DNA of 64,000 nucleotides from Sipunculus nudus (GCA_026874595.1 CM049310.1:3472001-3536000), one strand, 5' to 3'; counted from the first letter of the stretch, positions 1-13,600 are shown. Notes: generated by a model not told the origin, from the letters alone. Made by a program: numbers and translations.

Positions 1-235
1 CACCCGTCCCACTCTGATTTGTGCGGATACACATAGTCCCTTGTCATCTACCCATATTCTAGTTTTAAAATGTCCTAGTCTGAAACTTGCAGAGCTGAAA
101 TGTCCATTTTGCTATAATCATAATGACTAAGGTAGATATGCAGGACTTAAGAGGATCAATATTAAATTTTAAAAATAAACCTCCATTCATACTCCCAAAC
201 TTTGCACAGGTTCGCATTAGGCCTGTAGGCCTTGT
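1..235. repeat. Dispersed repeat end, also found near 24.1-24.37 kb
   Basis: This stretch is nearly the same as about 24,133-24,365; both contain CCATATTCTAGTTTTAAAAT and CCTCCATTCATACTCCCAAA in the same order. The 24 kb copy lies directly after the 278-bp GGCGCC tandem array, and a shorter related piece follows the GGCGCC copy ending near 43,010. It is therefore the downstream end of one element family, and the window opens inside a copy of it. No coding potential is recognised; the short frame at 123-431 lies mostly inside this repeat. Confidence 0.75.
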
Positions 236-1013
236 TCATTACATAAATGTTCAGGAAGATGAATATAATTGTAAGCTACAGATTGGTAGTGGTGGGCCGA
301 TCATCGAGTTTTTTCGAAAGTCAGTCGGTTTGCTGCCACTTTCAAGCGCTCGATTACCAAAGGCAACTATCGATTACATCATAATCATGATAATGAGTCT
401 TTTATCCCAAATAACTTCCGTATGTAACTGAGTATAACATGGTAGATGCGAGAACGGAGGACGTAATACACCTCTGTGAACTGGCAGGAAGCTGCAGTAT
501 TAGCGGGAGTTTTGTAAGGAGATGTACAATGCACAATATAGGCGGTATGGCGTTAAAATGCTCCATAAATTCTCCGGGTCTATGCAGCAAGTAGATGTCC
601 TGGATTTTGGTTTAATTCTTGATTATTATAAATAATTAAAATGAAACTTTTAAAAGCATATTTTAGAAAAAATAGGAAAATATAAAAAAAGGCAAAAACT
701 TCTTTTCTTAAGGTAGAATTAATAAGACATGCGAGCTTGGTTAAGAAATTACAGTTTCACAGAAAACTGCATGTTTCTTTATATTTCCCCAAACCGATTA
801 TTAATCGATCATCGATCGGTTTGCTCAAACCGATGATCGATTATGAAAAAGGAACCGACTCCCACCACTACAGATTGGTCAGAACAATTTTCTGCTGATG
901 TTTTACTGTTCATTCAGAAACAATGCTTCATCAGTATTTTGTATAGTATGAATTTTGCATTGCCATTGATCTATTCTGTTTCAAGTTTTATGTGTGTATG
1001 CAAAAACATAGTG
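236..1013. other. XRCC5 intron, no gene seen; contains a hairpin
   Basis: I recognise no gene in this AT-rich stretch. An imperfect inverted repeat lies near 800-843: TAATCGATCATC, four extra bases, then GGTTTG, answered by CAAACCGATGATCGATTA. Similar CGATCATCGA words occur near 300, so this may be a short decayed TIR element, which I could not bound. Confidence 0.4.
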
Positions 1014-1265
1014 GGGGTGGTGGTGTAATGGTTAAGGTGTTGGGCCATGATCGAGAGGTCGAATCCAGGTCAGACCCCCACCATGCCAAGACCCTTAGGC
1101 AAGGTCCCAACCGCAAGTGTGCCTCTGTCCACCCAGCAGTAGAAATGGGTACCAGTAAATACTGGGAAGGTAACTTGCGATGGACTAGCGTCCCATCCAG
1201 GAGGAGTTTTAACTCCTAAGTCGCTTCACGCTACCAAAGCGGGATAAGCTCCGGCCTGATACCTT
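1014..1265 (+). mobile_element. tRNA-derived SINE
   Basis: The head looks like a decayed tRNA with polymerase III promoter boxes: GGTGTAATGGTTAAGG near 1,021 (A-box-like) and GAGGTCGAATCC near 1,056 (B-box-like). The body contains GCGATGGACTAGCGTCCCAT, close to a block shared by many animal V/CORE-type SINE families. The tail near 1,255-1,265 is TACCTTTTACC. The tRNA part cannot fold as a working tRNA, so this is a SINE and not a tRNA gene. The exact family is not assigned. Confidence 0.7.
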
Positions 1266-1299
1266 TTACCTTTAGGCAAAAACATAAAACCATTGCAAA

Positions 1300-1430
1300 T
1301 ATAAGTAAAATTCAAATGTTAATTTATAGGTATAATTGATTTGCATTCCAAATACATTTCAAATTTTAATTTATAGGTATAATTAACCTACATTTTGAAT
1401 ACATTTCAAATTTAATTTATAGGAATAAAT
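1300..1430. repeat. Short AT-rich tandem repeat, about three units
   Basis: Three units of about 55-60 bp share AATTTATAGG and CATTTCAAAT. They lie in the XRCC5 intron about 120 bp before the exon at 1,550. Confidence 0.55.
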
Positions 1431-1549
1431 ATATTTTTACATAGAATTACTTATTCTACTTTATTACCAAAATAATATACTGTGAATAAACTGTACAGCT
1501 TATAATTCTGCCACACATGCAGTGTATTTAAAACACTTGTTTATTTCAG

Positions 1550-1661
1550 TGCCTTTTTTATACTGAGATTCCATTTGCTGAAGATGTCCGTCAGTTCACG
1601 TTCAGTTCACTGCCCCTTACAGACGAGTGTACATCTGCCAACAAAAAATTACAACCAACAG
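1550..1661 (+). CDS. XRCC5: XRCC5 exon: late Ku core
   Basis: Acceptor TTTATTTCAG, donor G|GTATGG. It begins in phase 0 at TGC and encodes CLFYTEIPFAEDVRQFTFSS and onward to KKLQPT. Human Ku80 has CLVYVQLPFMEDLRQ here. The exon ends after the first base of a codon. Confidence 0.93.
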
Positions 1662-4600
1662 GTATGGTCCTTGAACAACTTTTTTTGCTGTATGTAGTAC
1701 TCATGTTTTAAATGTCTATATTAATTAGATAAAGTAGCAGAATCAAGCCTTTAATTCAGTAGTTTCCCATTTCCATCATTTATTGAACTTCATAATTTTG
1801 TGCATATTTATCAGTAATACAAGAATGAATGTGTATCATGTTTATTTTGTAAAAGAACTCTGGACTTGGTTGACACATAGTTTATCTGAGAACCCCTGTC
1901 CTCATTTTATTTTAGAATTAACTTTGGTACAGGCCATTAGATTATAAATATTTAGTTTACTGAAAAATGCAAGAACAGGAAAAATTGTTAATTAACTTAA
2001 AAGAATTTTATACCTTATTTTCAAAGAACTTCCTGTTGAAAGATTAAGTAAAATATTAAATAATGGTTCATATTTTATCAACTTGTACAACCCTAGCAAG
2101 GAAAACAACATAATCCAAAGAGTGATGTCTTTAATTGGACACCTGTTGTACTTAGACAGTTATTCCCAGAGTTCCTGTGATTTAGCTCATTCCACAAAAT
2201 GGATGACTTAGTGACAGCATTTTCTAAATATGCCTTGAAAGACTCTGTTGTAAAATATGAAGACAGCAGATCATCACTTACATATTCTTACAGTTCAAAT
2301 CACTGTTGCCAGTTTGGTAAAAATGGTTTAGTTGTCTGTATAAAATGTTACAAGGGCCTAGATGCACAAATAGTCCCCTGCAATATGTTTAACTAGTGAT
2401 GGGGTGGGACAGGTGGATGGACAGAGGCAGACCATTTTAATTGTCCTCCCTCCATACAGCTGGGGACAAATAATAATATAAAACTAGGTGGACAGGGGTT
2501 GTGGAATGGAGGTAAACTTTTATCATTTAATTACAGATGACCAGCTTACAGCCATGGATGATCTGATCACCACAATGGATCTCACTAAAACAAATGAGTG
2601 AGTAAAATATACAACATTGAGCAGCCAAAGCAATCCAATATTTTTACTGTAGTTGTAAATTCGGAAGAGGAAAGAAAGTAATTAAACAGGATTGAGCCTG
2701 TAAGCTCAATAATTACAACTTCCCTGAAGATGTGAGCTACATTAGTGAAATCTGTGACTCTTTGTGTGAGAATGCTTAAGTGAAAACTTTCATAAATGAA
2801 TGTGAGGTGATTATGATATGGGTCTGTTTACCAATTGTAAGTCACATATGCATCTTTATAGAGAAGGAGACAGTATTTGAGATGTTTTGTATATAATTCT
2901 TTCCTTATATGCTGAATAGATATAGGTAGATATCTGCTTAGATTGCATGGATATCTGTGTCCATGAGTCATCTACATGCTATCTGTTACACTGACATTTT
3001 TAGCTCTGCTGACTGAAAGTCATCTGAGCTATTGCGATCAGCCTTTGTCTGGCATCCGTCTGACTGTCTGTCTGTTAACAGGGCAAAAATCGTAACCATT
3101 AGACCTAGAAACTTCTAACTGTGCATCCAGGGACATCCTGGGCAAATTTATTTTGTGACCTACGGGCAGAAAACATGATTTTGAGCACTCAGACAGTCAG
3201 ACGGGGCACAAATGGTATCCATTAGGCCTATAAACCTCTAACCTGAAATTTTGGGAGATCCTAGGCAAATGTCCTTGGAAACCTGAAACTAGGTCACAGT
3301 GACCTATATTGTGTGACCTGTGGGCTGAAAAATATGAGCACCCTGAATGTCAGATGGGGACAGATCCTATCTGTGAGGCCTAGAAATTTCTAACACAATA
3401 TCCTGGGAGTTTCTAGGCCAGTCACCTTGAAAACCTGAAATTAGGTAATGGTTGCCTATATTTTATTTCCTTCAGGCCAAAAACAAGGTTTTTAGCATCA
3501 GACAGTCAGATGGGGCACAAATTGAATGGATAAGGCCTAGAATCCTCCAACATGACATTCAGGGAGGTCCTAGGCAAATATTCATGGAAACCTGAAATTA
3601 GGTCATGGTGACATATATTTTGTGACCTACAGGCTGAAAACATGATTTCCAGCACCCAGACAATCAGACGGGGCACAAATTGGATCCATTAGGCCTTAAA
3701 ACCTCTCACCTGACACTTCTGGAGATCCTGGGCAAATGTCCTTGGAATCCATAAACTAGGTCAATGTGACCTATATTCTGTGACCTTTAGGGGAAAGATG
3801 TCTTATGAGCACCCTGAATGTCAGATGGGGACAAATCGCCTAGAATCTTCTAATGTTACATTCCGCGACATCCTTGGCAAATGTCTGTGGAAAACTGAAA
3901 TTAGGTCACCATGACCTGTATTTTGCGACCTTTAGGAAAAGATGTCATTTAAGCACCCAGACAGCCAGTCAGGGCATACATTGTATCTGTTAGGCCTAGA
4001 ATCTTCCAATGTAATTTTCTGAGATGTGCAGTGTCCTTGGAAAACTAAAATTAGGTCACCATGACCTATATTTTGCAACCTATCAGGAAAGATGTCATAT
4101 AAGCACCCAGACAATCAGACAGGGCACAAATTGTATCCATTAGGCCTAGAATCTTTTAACATAAAATTCAGGGAGGTCCTAGTCAAGTGTCCTTGGAAAC
4201 CTGAAATTAGGTCATGTTGACCTATATTATGTGACCTGTGGGCTGAAAAATGGTTTTGTGCACCCAGACAGACAAGGCACAAATTGTATCCTTTAGCCCA
4301 AGACTCTTTTAACATTACATTCAGGGAAATCCTTGGCAATTCTCTTTGGAAACCTATAATTGGATCATGGTGACCTGTATTCTTCTTGCTATGGACCAGA
4401 AACATGATTTTGAGCACCCAGACAGACAAGGAACATATTGTTTCTATTTTCCTTGTAACCCTCTATTGTGAAATCCAGGGGGGTCCTGGGCAGGTCTCCT
4501 ATGAATCCTGAAATTTTTATTTTCTGTCCATTTTTTCAACTCTGTAACTTTAGCCATAGGCTATTCTCACAGACAATATATAACATTTATAAAAAACATG

Positions 4601-7600
4601 AGCACCCAGCCAAAATAAGCTGAGTGTCATGGCCCATGGGCCACTTAATTATGAATGCTCTGAACTCCTACAGGATATGCTGGTAAACAACCTATGTTAA
4701 TGTATGTTTGACAATGCTCACTTTGCTTTTCTTTTTAGAGACAATGCTCACTTTGCTTGTCTTTTCAGAGACAATGCTCACTTTGCTTGTCTTTTCAGAG
4801 ACAATGCTCACTTTGCTTGTCTTTTTAGAGACAATGCTCACTTTGCTTGTCTTTTTTGAGACAATGCTCACTTTGCTTGTCTTTTTAGAGACAATGCTCA
4901 CTTTGCTTGTCTTTTTAGAGACAATGCTTATTTTGCTTGTCTTTTTAGAGACAATGCTCACTTTGCTTGTCTTTTTAGAGACAATGCTCACTTCGCTTGT
5001 CTTTAATGAGACAATGCTCACTTGGCTTGTCTTTTCAGAGACAATGCTCACTTGGCTTGTCTTTTCAGAGACAATGCTCATTTCGCTTGTCTTTTTAGAG
5101 ACAATGCTCACTTTGCTTGTCTCATTAGAGACAATGCTCACTTTGCTTGTCTTTTTAGAGACAATGCTCACTTTGCTTGTCTTTTCAGAGACAATGCTCA
5201 CTTGGCTTGACTTTTAAGAGACAATGCTCACTTGGCTTGTCTTTTTAGAGACATTGCTCACTTGGCTTGTCTTTTTAGAGACAACGCTCACTTGGCTTGT
5301 CATTCTAGAGACAACGCTCACTTGGCTTGTCTTTTTAGAGACAATGCTCATTTCGCTTGTCTTTTCAGAGACAACGCTCACTTGGCTTGTCTTTTCAGAG
5401 ACAATGCTCACTTGGCTTGTCTTTTTAGAGACAATGCTCACTTGGCTTGTCTTTAAAGAGACAATGCTCAATTGGCTTGTCTTTTTAGAGACAATGCTCA
5501 CTTGGCTTGTCTTTTTAGAGACAATGCTCACTTGGCTTGTCTTTTCAGAGACAATGCTCACTTGGCTTGTCTTTTCAGAGACAATGCTCACTTGGCTTGT
5601 CTTTTCAGAGACAATGCTCACTTGGCTTGTCTTTTTAGAGACAATGCTCACTTGGCTTGTCTTTTTAGAGACAATGCTCATTTCGCTTGTCTGTTCAGAG
5701 ACAATGCTCATTTCGCTTGTCTTTTTAGAGACAATGCTCATTTCGCTTGTGTTTTTAGAGACGATGCTCATTTCGCTTGTGTTTTTAGAGACGAAACTCA
5801 TTTCGCTTGTGTTTTTAGAGACGATGCTCATTTTGCTTGTGTTTTTAGAGACGATGCTCGCTTCGCTTGTCTTTTTAGAGACGATGCTCGCTTTGCTTGT
5901 CTTTTTAGAGACGATGCTCTCAGCTTGTCTTTTTAGAGACAATGCTCGCTTTGCTTGTCTTTTTAGAGACAATGCTCACTCGCTTGTCTTTTCAGAGACA
6001 GATCTCACTTTGCTTGTCTCTTTAGAGACAGCACTCATTTTGCTTGTCTTTTTAGAGACAGCACTCAATTTGCTTGTCTTTTTAGAGACAATGCTTATTT
6101 TGCTTGTCTTTTTAGAGACAATGCTCACTTTGCTTGTCTTTTCAGAGACAGAGCTCGCTTCGCTTGTCTTTTTAGAGACAATGCTCACTTTGCTTGTCTT
6201 TTCAGAGACAATGCTCACTTTGCTTGTCTTTTTAGAGACAATGCTCCTTTTAATTGTCTTTTCAGAGACAGAGCTCGCTTCGCTTGTCCTTTTAGAGACA
6301 ATGCTCACTTCGCTTGTCTTTTTAGAGACAATGCTCACTTTGCTTGTCTTTTTAGAGACAATGCTCACTTTGCTTGTCTTTTCAGAGACGATGCTCACTT
6401 TGCTTGTCTTTTTAGAGACAATGCTCACTTTGCTTGTCTTTTTAGAGACAATGCTCATTTCGCTTGTCTTTTCAGAGACAGAGCTCACTTTGCTTGTCTT
6501 TTTAGAGACAGCACTCATTTTGCTTGTCTTTTCAGAGGTGATGATGATGATGAAGAGGCAGAGGAGGCTCTTAAACCTAAGTTGACCTTTAACCCCTACC
6601 TTCAGAGATTATACCAGGTGATTATAGAATCAGTTCTTATCAGTGATTTTCCTTTCTGTCTGGATAAATACATCTTGTTATAAATGATAATTAGTTTGTG
6701 GACATGAACTGTTAGTATTATGCTGACTTCCATTATGAGGCACAACATAATACTCTGAGAGGAAGGATCTATACCAATGCAGTTTGTCACATGATACTGA
6801 CTTAAAAAGGAACTTTCAAGTCTTGATATGGTAAGGGCAAACATGAAAATTGAACATATATCAAATATTACTTTTTATGATTGATCTTAACTTTATTTGC
6901 AATATTTTATTCACAGTGCCTGCAATGCAGGGCACTCAACCCTAAAGATCCGCTGCCAGAGCTGAGTCAACAGGTAGCACATTACCTCCAGCCCCCGCAG
7001 GTGGTACTTGAGCGCAGCGAATCAGCCACGGACAAGCTGAGGAAACTGTTCAAGCTGGAGCTGGTGGCCAAAAAGAAGGAGGAACAGACAGGAGAGAAAC
7101 TGTTCAAAGACAAGTGAGTGCTGGAGTGGTGACTGTCAGTATGCAAATAAAATTGACTTGCATTTCCTGTAGAATCCAGGATAATGTTTCTCCAACAAGA
7201 CATTCATGACATTCACTACCATTATAGAAAAACTTCAGTGACCATCAGGAAGTTACAAAGGATTAAAGGGATTAGAATAGGCTATTGAGCATGAAATTTG
7301 CAAAAATTCATCAAAATCCTCGGAAGAGGTTGTTAAGTCATCAGCTCAAGAGCAAAAGAGAAACAGGCACAGGTTATGACAATAAAAATTTTAATGTGTA
7401 ACTAATTGGCAAAAAATGCACAAAAGAACACACTGGTTCTAGAAGAGAGCACTGACAATACTTATACCAGATCAGATACCAGGAAACCATTGTGAAATCC
7501 AACAACTCTGTATTATAATGTATATTACAGATGATGGTTTAGTTTATTAAATAAAGATGCCCCTGCTTTATTATTTACTTAATAGATGGCTTCTGGATGA

Positions 7601-10600
7601 TATGAACATGTTATGAGACACAGTGTTGTGTATATTGTTCTTATATATGTTTCATTGTTTAAAAGATATTACTTTTTAGGATCTCCTTCTCTTTGCGTTA
7701 CAGAGACCCCTTAATCTGTTTTCATTTATCCATAATCATATGTTGTTAAGAAGTACATGTATACATCATATCTTACACATACTTTGACTGAACCAATCAT
7801 GTTGCCTGTATTGTATTCATGTTTTAAGCTGTTATGTATTTTCTCATGTTTTGATTTACAGTGATGCAGATGATGCTGGACCAGCAGCTAAAAAGGTCAA
7901 GGTCGAAAATGATGGCCTGGACGGTGGCATGGCTGATGTAGGGAAGGTCAAGGTCACTGAGGTATGGTACCATTAAGACAACTGTCTTAAAACAAGGATT
8001 ACTGTATTCAAAGTAATAAGTGCCCCTTATGTAATAAGCGCCCCCCCCCCCCCCCACACACACACACACCGAATTTGGGAGATCACTTAAAGAAAACTAT
8101 GGGATGAGCCATCCTAACCTCACTTTTCTCCCAAGCCAATATAACATGGGGCAACGTAATGCTTTCATTTCTCCCCACCAAGCTTAAAAGTTACCGCCAG
8201 GTTTTATTCTATCTCTGTTAGGCTTTAATTTCTAATGTAATAATAATATTAGTTATACACAACAGAATCAGTGGTCAAGTGTGTCATAGATAATATTGAC
8301 TGACTGTGTCTGTGAAGGCTGATCCTGTATAGGTGGCCATGCTGATTGGGTGACCTGAATTCAGTTACGTATGTGGATGTATTATGCAATTAAATATATA
8401 TATATATATACTTACCGTATTTGCATGTGTACAGGACAATAAATTTTATCCTAAAATATTTGGCAAAGAAGGGCAGCAGTTTGATATACGGGTACAAGTT
8501 TTCAGCGTCCACCAGGGCCGCCAAGGATAATTTACAGCAATCAGCATAATTACGTCGGTTGAACTGGACGCCATGAATATCGGTGATCATGTCCCTATGG
8601 TGGTAATATACACTCAATAAAGAACATTATATTGCTTTGTTTTTGTTTGAATTTATTGTTTATATATCAGATTTACATGTGGACATAGTTAAATAATTGG
8701 TAAGAAAAGGTTTGCCCTTGCCCTTCTGACAGTAGAGCCAGTGATTTTCTGCGACCGTGGATGGAACTGGAAATGACAGACCGAAACGAAATTCCCAGTC
8801 CTGAAAATAAAGGTTTAAATGTATATTTTGCCAAAAATATCTTGACAATTCAATTGAAACATGTATGCAGTGATATAATTGTCAATGCCGCTGACAGCAT
8901 GCAGGGCTTACCCATGTACACAAGATCCCAGAGCCCTGGGTTTATTTGTGTGTATACAGCGCTCGTGCAAGGGATGCTGGGAACTTGCTTCTTGGCTAAA
9001 TGCCATCCAGTAGCATGTAATATGCATATTAAAACAAGGATGATATGGTGCCATATTTACCGCTTAAAATGTTCATGAGTCTGGTTTCACTTGGATTAGC
9101 TATTATTTTTCAAAACTTCACACTCAATCGCTAAAAGATCATTGTTTTTCTGAATTGTCCTGAATGTGCTGTGAAGTCAAACACGCGTACATGTTAGAGG
9201 ATCTTAACGCACTTCGGAAGTTGGCAGATGGGCGGGGGGGGGGGGGGGGGGGGGGGGGGGGCGCTTATTAGGGTATAAAAAATATTTGGAAAATTTAATT
9301 TTGAGAGCACCCAGGGCCCTTATTACGTCAAATACTGTATAGAATATTTAAAATGAGGTATAATTTATTTATTATGGCATTGCTATTGTGAAGATACAGG
9401 GTTTAAAACCAGTCAAATGTTCACCATAGAATTGTAGTACCGTAAAATCTCCACTTAAAACCGCACTTCCGATTAAAACCGCACCCAGACTTCGCCGAAA
9501 TTCCAGGTGAGACATCGCGAGGGGCTCAAATACTAAGAACCCCCCTTTAAAACCGCACCAACTTTCGCTACGGAATGATTTGACAAAAGACACAATCAAG
9601 CTATCATCTAGAAATGAACACACGTAGGTTGCGACTCGGCCATTCCTGTCCACTTTTAAATTCCTTGGGCATTTTATTTAAACACATCATACCACTTTTT
9701 TGCAGGGTCACTCAAGCATGAAGTTTGGGAAGACGTAAGGGCCGGTGAACCTCTGTCAGTTTATGTAGTGACACAAACATTTTCTTTTATGAAATTTTAC
9801 TGCTACATTGCAGTGATTAAAAATGTAGCTATTAGAATAGAACATTGTACATAATAATGACAGATTGCACATTTAACATTAAACATCCAGCAGAATTCAG
9901 GGAGGCATATTATTTGTTGTGGCATGTATCTAATTCTTAATCTCACTGATTTTTAAGTATAAAGCAGTAATTCTTTTTCACTCAATGGTTTTCCATTTGA
10001 ATGTAAACATGTACAAGAAAAAATATTGCTGTTTACAGGGCTTCACATAAATAGTTCAGAAGCATTACCCAAAGACTGGTAAAGGGAGCCAAATGTGTGT
10101 ATTTATGTAAAATCTGTAATTAGTATGTGCTAGCATCCCCTAATTGATATCACTAGCAGATTAATTCAGGCATGTAATCCTTGCTGCAGTTTTGTTAGTT
10201 TTAGCTGACGGGCAGGTGTTAATGTTGATGCCTGTCGCTACATCCTATATGCTCGCAAGGTAAGCCCTGACTTTGTATCAAGGCCTGAGAATAATGACTG
10301 ATACTTCAGTTGTGAAAGCTTTTTAGCTCAGCTGACTTTCAGTCATGCTGAGCTATAGCGATCACTCTTTGTCCGTCGTCCGTCTGTCTATCTGTCAGTC
10401 TGTCTGTCCGTTAACCAGGCACAAATGGTAACTGCTGGACCTAGAATCTTGTAACTTAAATTTCTGAGAGGTCCATGGAAAATCTCCTTGGAAACCAGAA
10501 ATTAGGTCTCTGTTACCCATATCCTTTGAGCTATGGGGCCCCAAAGTACCCCCTAGAATAGTGAAAAATTTCATACAAAAACTTCAATATCTCATTAACT

Positions 10601-13600
10601 AAATCAATGATGGTCATGATTTTTGGCATACATATTGTTCATGAGATGTTCCATTAGTTCCTGCAGACTGATGGCGCCACCTATATTTTTTTATTTTTTA
10701 CGATTTTTTTTCTCTATTTTTGAGACTTTAAAAATGTGGACATCTGTTAACAAGGCACAAATCGTAAAGACTGGACCTAGAATCTTCATTCTTGAAATTC
10801 TGAGAGACCTATGAAAAGTGTCCATGGAAACCAGAAATTAGGTCTCTGTTACCCATATCTTTTGAGCTATGGGGCCCCAAATTACCCCCCCCCCCCCAAA
10901 TAGTGAAAAATTTCATACAAAAACTTCAATACCTCATTAACTACATCACTGATGGTCATGATTTTTCGGCATACATATTGATCATGAGATTGTCATCAGT
11001 TTCTGCAGACTGGTGGCGCCACCTGTATTTTTCGATTTTTTACGAATTTTCTTCTCTATTTTTGAGACCTTTAAAGATATGAACATCTGTTAAGAGGGCA
11101 CAAATCATAACAACTGGACCTAGAATCTTCATTCTTTACACACAGGGAGACCCATGAAAAATCTCCATTTAAACCTTAAATTAGGTCTCTGTTACCCATA
11201 TCCATTAAGTTGTATGGCTCCAAAATACCCCCCAGAATAATGAAAAATTTGATACAAAAACTGCAGTATCTCAATAACTACAACACTGGTGCTCATGATT
11301 TTTGGCATACATATTGATCATGACATGTTCCATCAGTTTCAGCAGACTGGGTGCGCCACCTCTATTTTTTATGCCCCCGCCACAAAGTGGCCGGGGCATA
11401 TAGTTTACCCATGTCCGTCATTCCGTCCTTCCGTCCTTCCGAAATCAAACAGTTGTACAGACTTTTTTTTGCAATGCCTGCAGATATTGGCCTGATTTTT
11501 GGTGTGTGGGCAGATATAGACCAGTTACAGATCGAGTTCGCGTTTCGTCCCAGTTGACCTACTTTTGACCGTTTTACGGCTCCTAAACTTAGAAAATTTC
11601 ATGAAAAATAGAAATTTCATGACAAATACACATGTACGGACTTTTTTTCGCAATGCCTGCAGATATTGGCCTGATTTTTGGTGTGTGGGCAGAAAATGAC
11701 CAGTTACAGATCTAGTTGCGTTTCGTCCCGGTTGACCTACTTTTGAACATTTTACATCTCCTTAACTTAGAAAATTTCATGAAAAATAGAAATATTCATG
11801 ACAGATACACATGTACGGACTTTTTTTCGCAATGCCTGCAGATATTGGCCTGATTTTTTGGTGTATGGGCAGATATTGACCAGTTACAGATCGAGTTCGC
11901 GTTTCGTCCCAGTTGACCTACTTTTGACCGTTTTACGGCTCCTGAACATAGAAAATTTCATGAAAAATATGAAATTTCATGACAAATACACTTGTACAGA
12001 CTTTTCTTCGCAATACCTGCAGATATTAGCCTGATTTTTGGTGTATGGGCAGATATTGACCAGTTACAGATCGAGTTCGCGTTTCTTCCCAGTTGACCTA
12101 CTTTTGATTGTTTTACGGCTCCTGAACATTGAAAATTTCATGTAAAATAGAAATTTTCATGACAAATACACTTGTACAGACTTTTCTTCGTAATACCTGC
12201 AGATATTAGCCTGATTTTTGGTTTGTGGGCAGATATTGACCAGTTACAGATCGAGTTCGCGTTTCGTCCCAGTTGACCTACTTTTGATGGTTTTACGGCT
12301 CCTGAACATTGAAAATTTCATGTAAAATAGAAATTTTCATGACAAATACACTTGTACAGACTTTTCTTCGCAATACCTGCAGAAATTAGCCTGATTTTTG
12401 GTGTATGGGCAGATATTGACCAGTTACAGATCGAGTTTGCATTTCGTCCCATTTGACCTACTTTTGATTGTTTAACGGCTCCTGAACATAGAAAATTTTA
12501 TGTAAAATAGAAATTTTCATGACAAATACACTTGTACAGACTTTTCTTCGCAATACCTACAGATATTGGCCTGATTTTTGGTGTGTGGGCAGATAATGAC
12601 CAGTTACAGATCGAGTTCACATTTTGTCCCAGTTGACCTTCTTTTGACCATTTGACGGTGCTCTAACATAGAAAATTTCATAAGAAAGTGCACATGTATG
12701 GACTTTTTTTCGCAGTGCCTGCAGATCCGGGCCTGATTTTTGGTGTGTAGGCAGATAATGACCAGTTACAGATCGAGTTCTTGTTTTGTCCCAGTTGACC
12801 TACTTTTGACCATTTGACTGCTCCTAAACATAGAAAGTTTCATAAAAAATAGAAATTTTCATAACAAATGCATATGTACTGACTTTTTTTCCTCAATGCC
12901 TGCAGATACCACCCTGATTTTTTATGTGTGGGCAGATAATGACAGTTACATATGGAGTTCATGTTTCGTCCCGGTTGACCTACTTTTGATTGTTTTACGG
13001 CTCCTAAACATAGAAAATTTCATGAAAGACAGAAATTTTTATGGAAAATGCACATGTATGGACTTTTTTCACAATGCCTGCATATACTGGCATGATTTTT
13101 GGTGTGTTGCTTGATAATGACCCGTTACAGATCTAGTTTGCATTTTGCCCTTGACCTACTTGTTGACCTCCTTGTTGACCTACTTTTGACCATACGACAC
13201 CTCCTGAACTTAAAAAAATTTTCAAAATTTTACAAATGTTTCTAATTTGCCCAAGGCGGGGGCATTCGTGTCGTTCCGACACATCTAGTTTTTAATTTTT
13301 TTCTCTATTTTTTAGATATATTAATACAGACACAATCTCAGCCTGTTGGTTAATCTGTTTGATGCTTCAGTTGAATGGGTATATACTACCATTCAGATGA
13401 TAAAATTTCCTTTTGCAAAAACTCTTCCCAGTCAGCTGAGCGTCATGACCCATGGGTCACTTGTTAGAGAATTTGCTCTAGGTTTGAAGGAATCTTTAGA
13501 ACTAAAAATTATATGCAATATGTTGACCTCGGATTCTAACCAAACAGGGAGTTCTTGTTGCCAATCATTAGTGGTCCTCGGGCTGTTAAGGGTGTCATTT

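Noticed and set aside
1014-1090. tRNA gene
   Set aside because: A/B-box-like words are present, but no cloverleaf can be formed and the sequence continues into a SINE body.
4692-6585. Long repeat-protein-like open frames on both strands (up to 453 codons)
   Set aside because: They come only from a 30-bp satellite unit that lacks stops in several frames; the region is an intron ending at a clear Ku80 acceptor.
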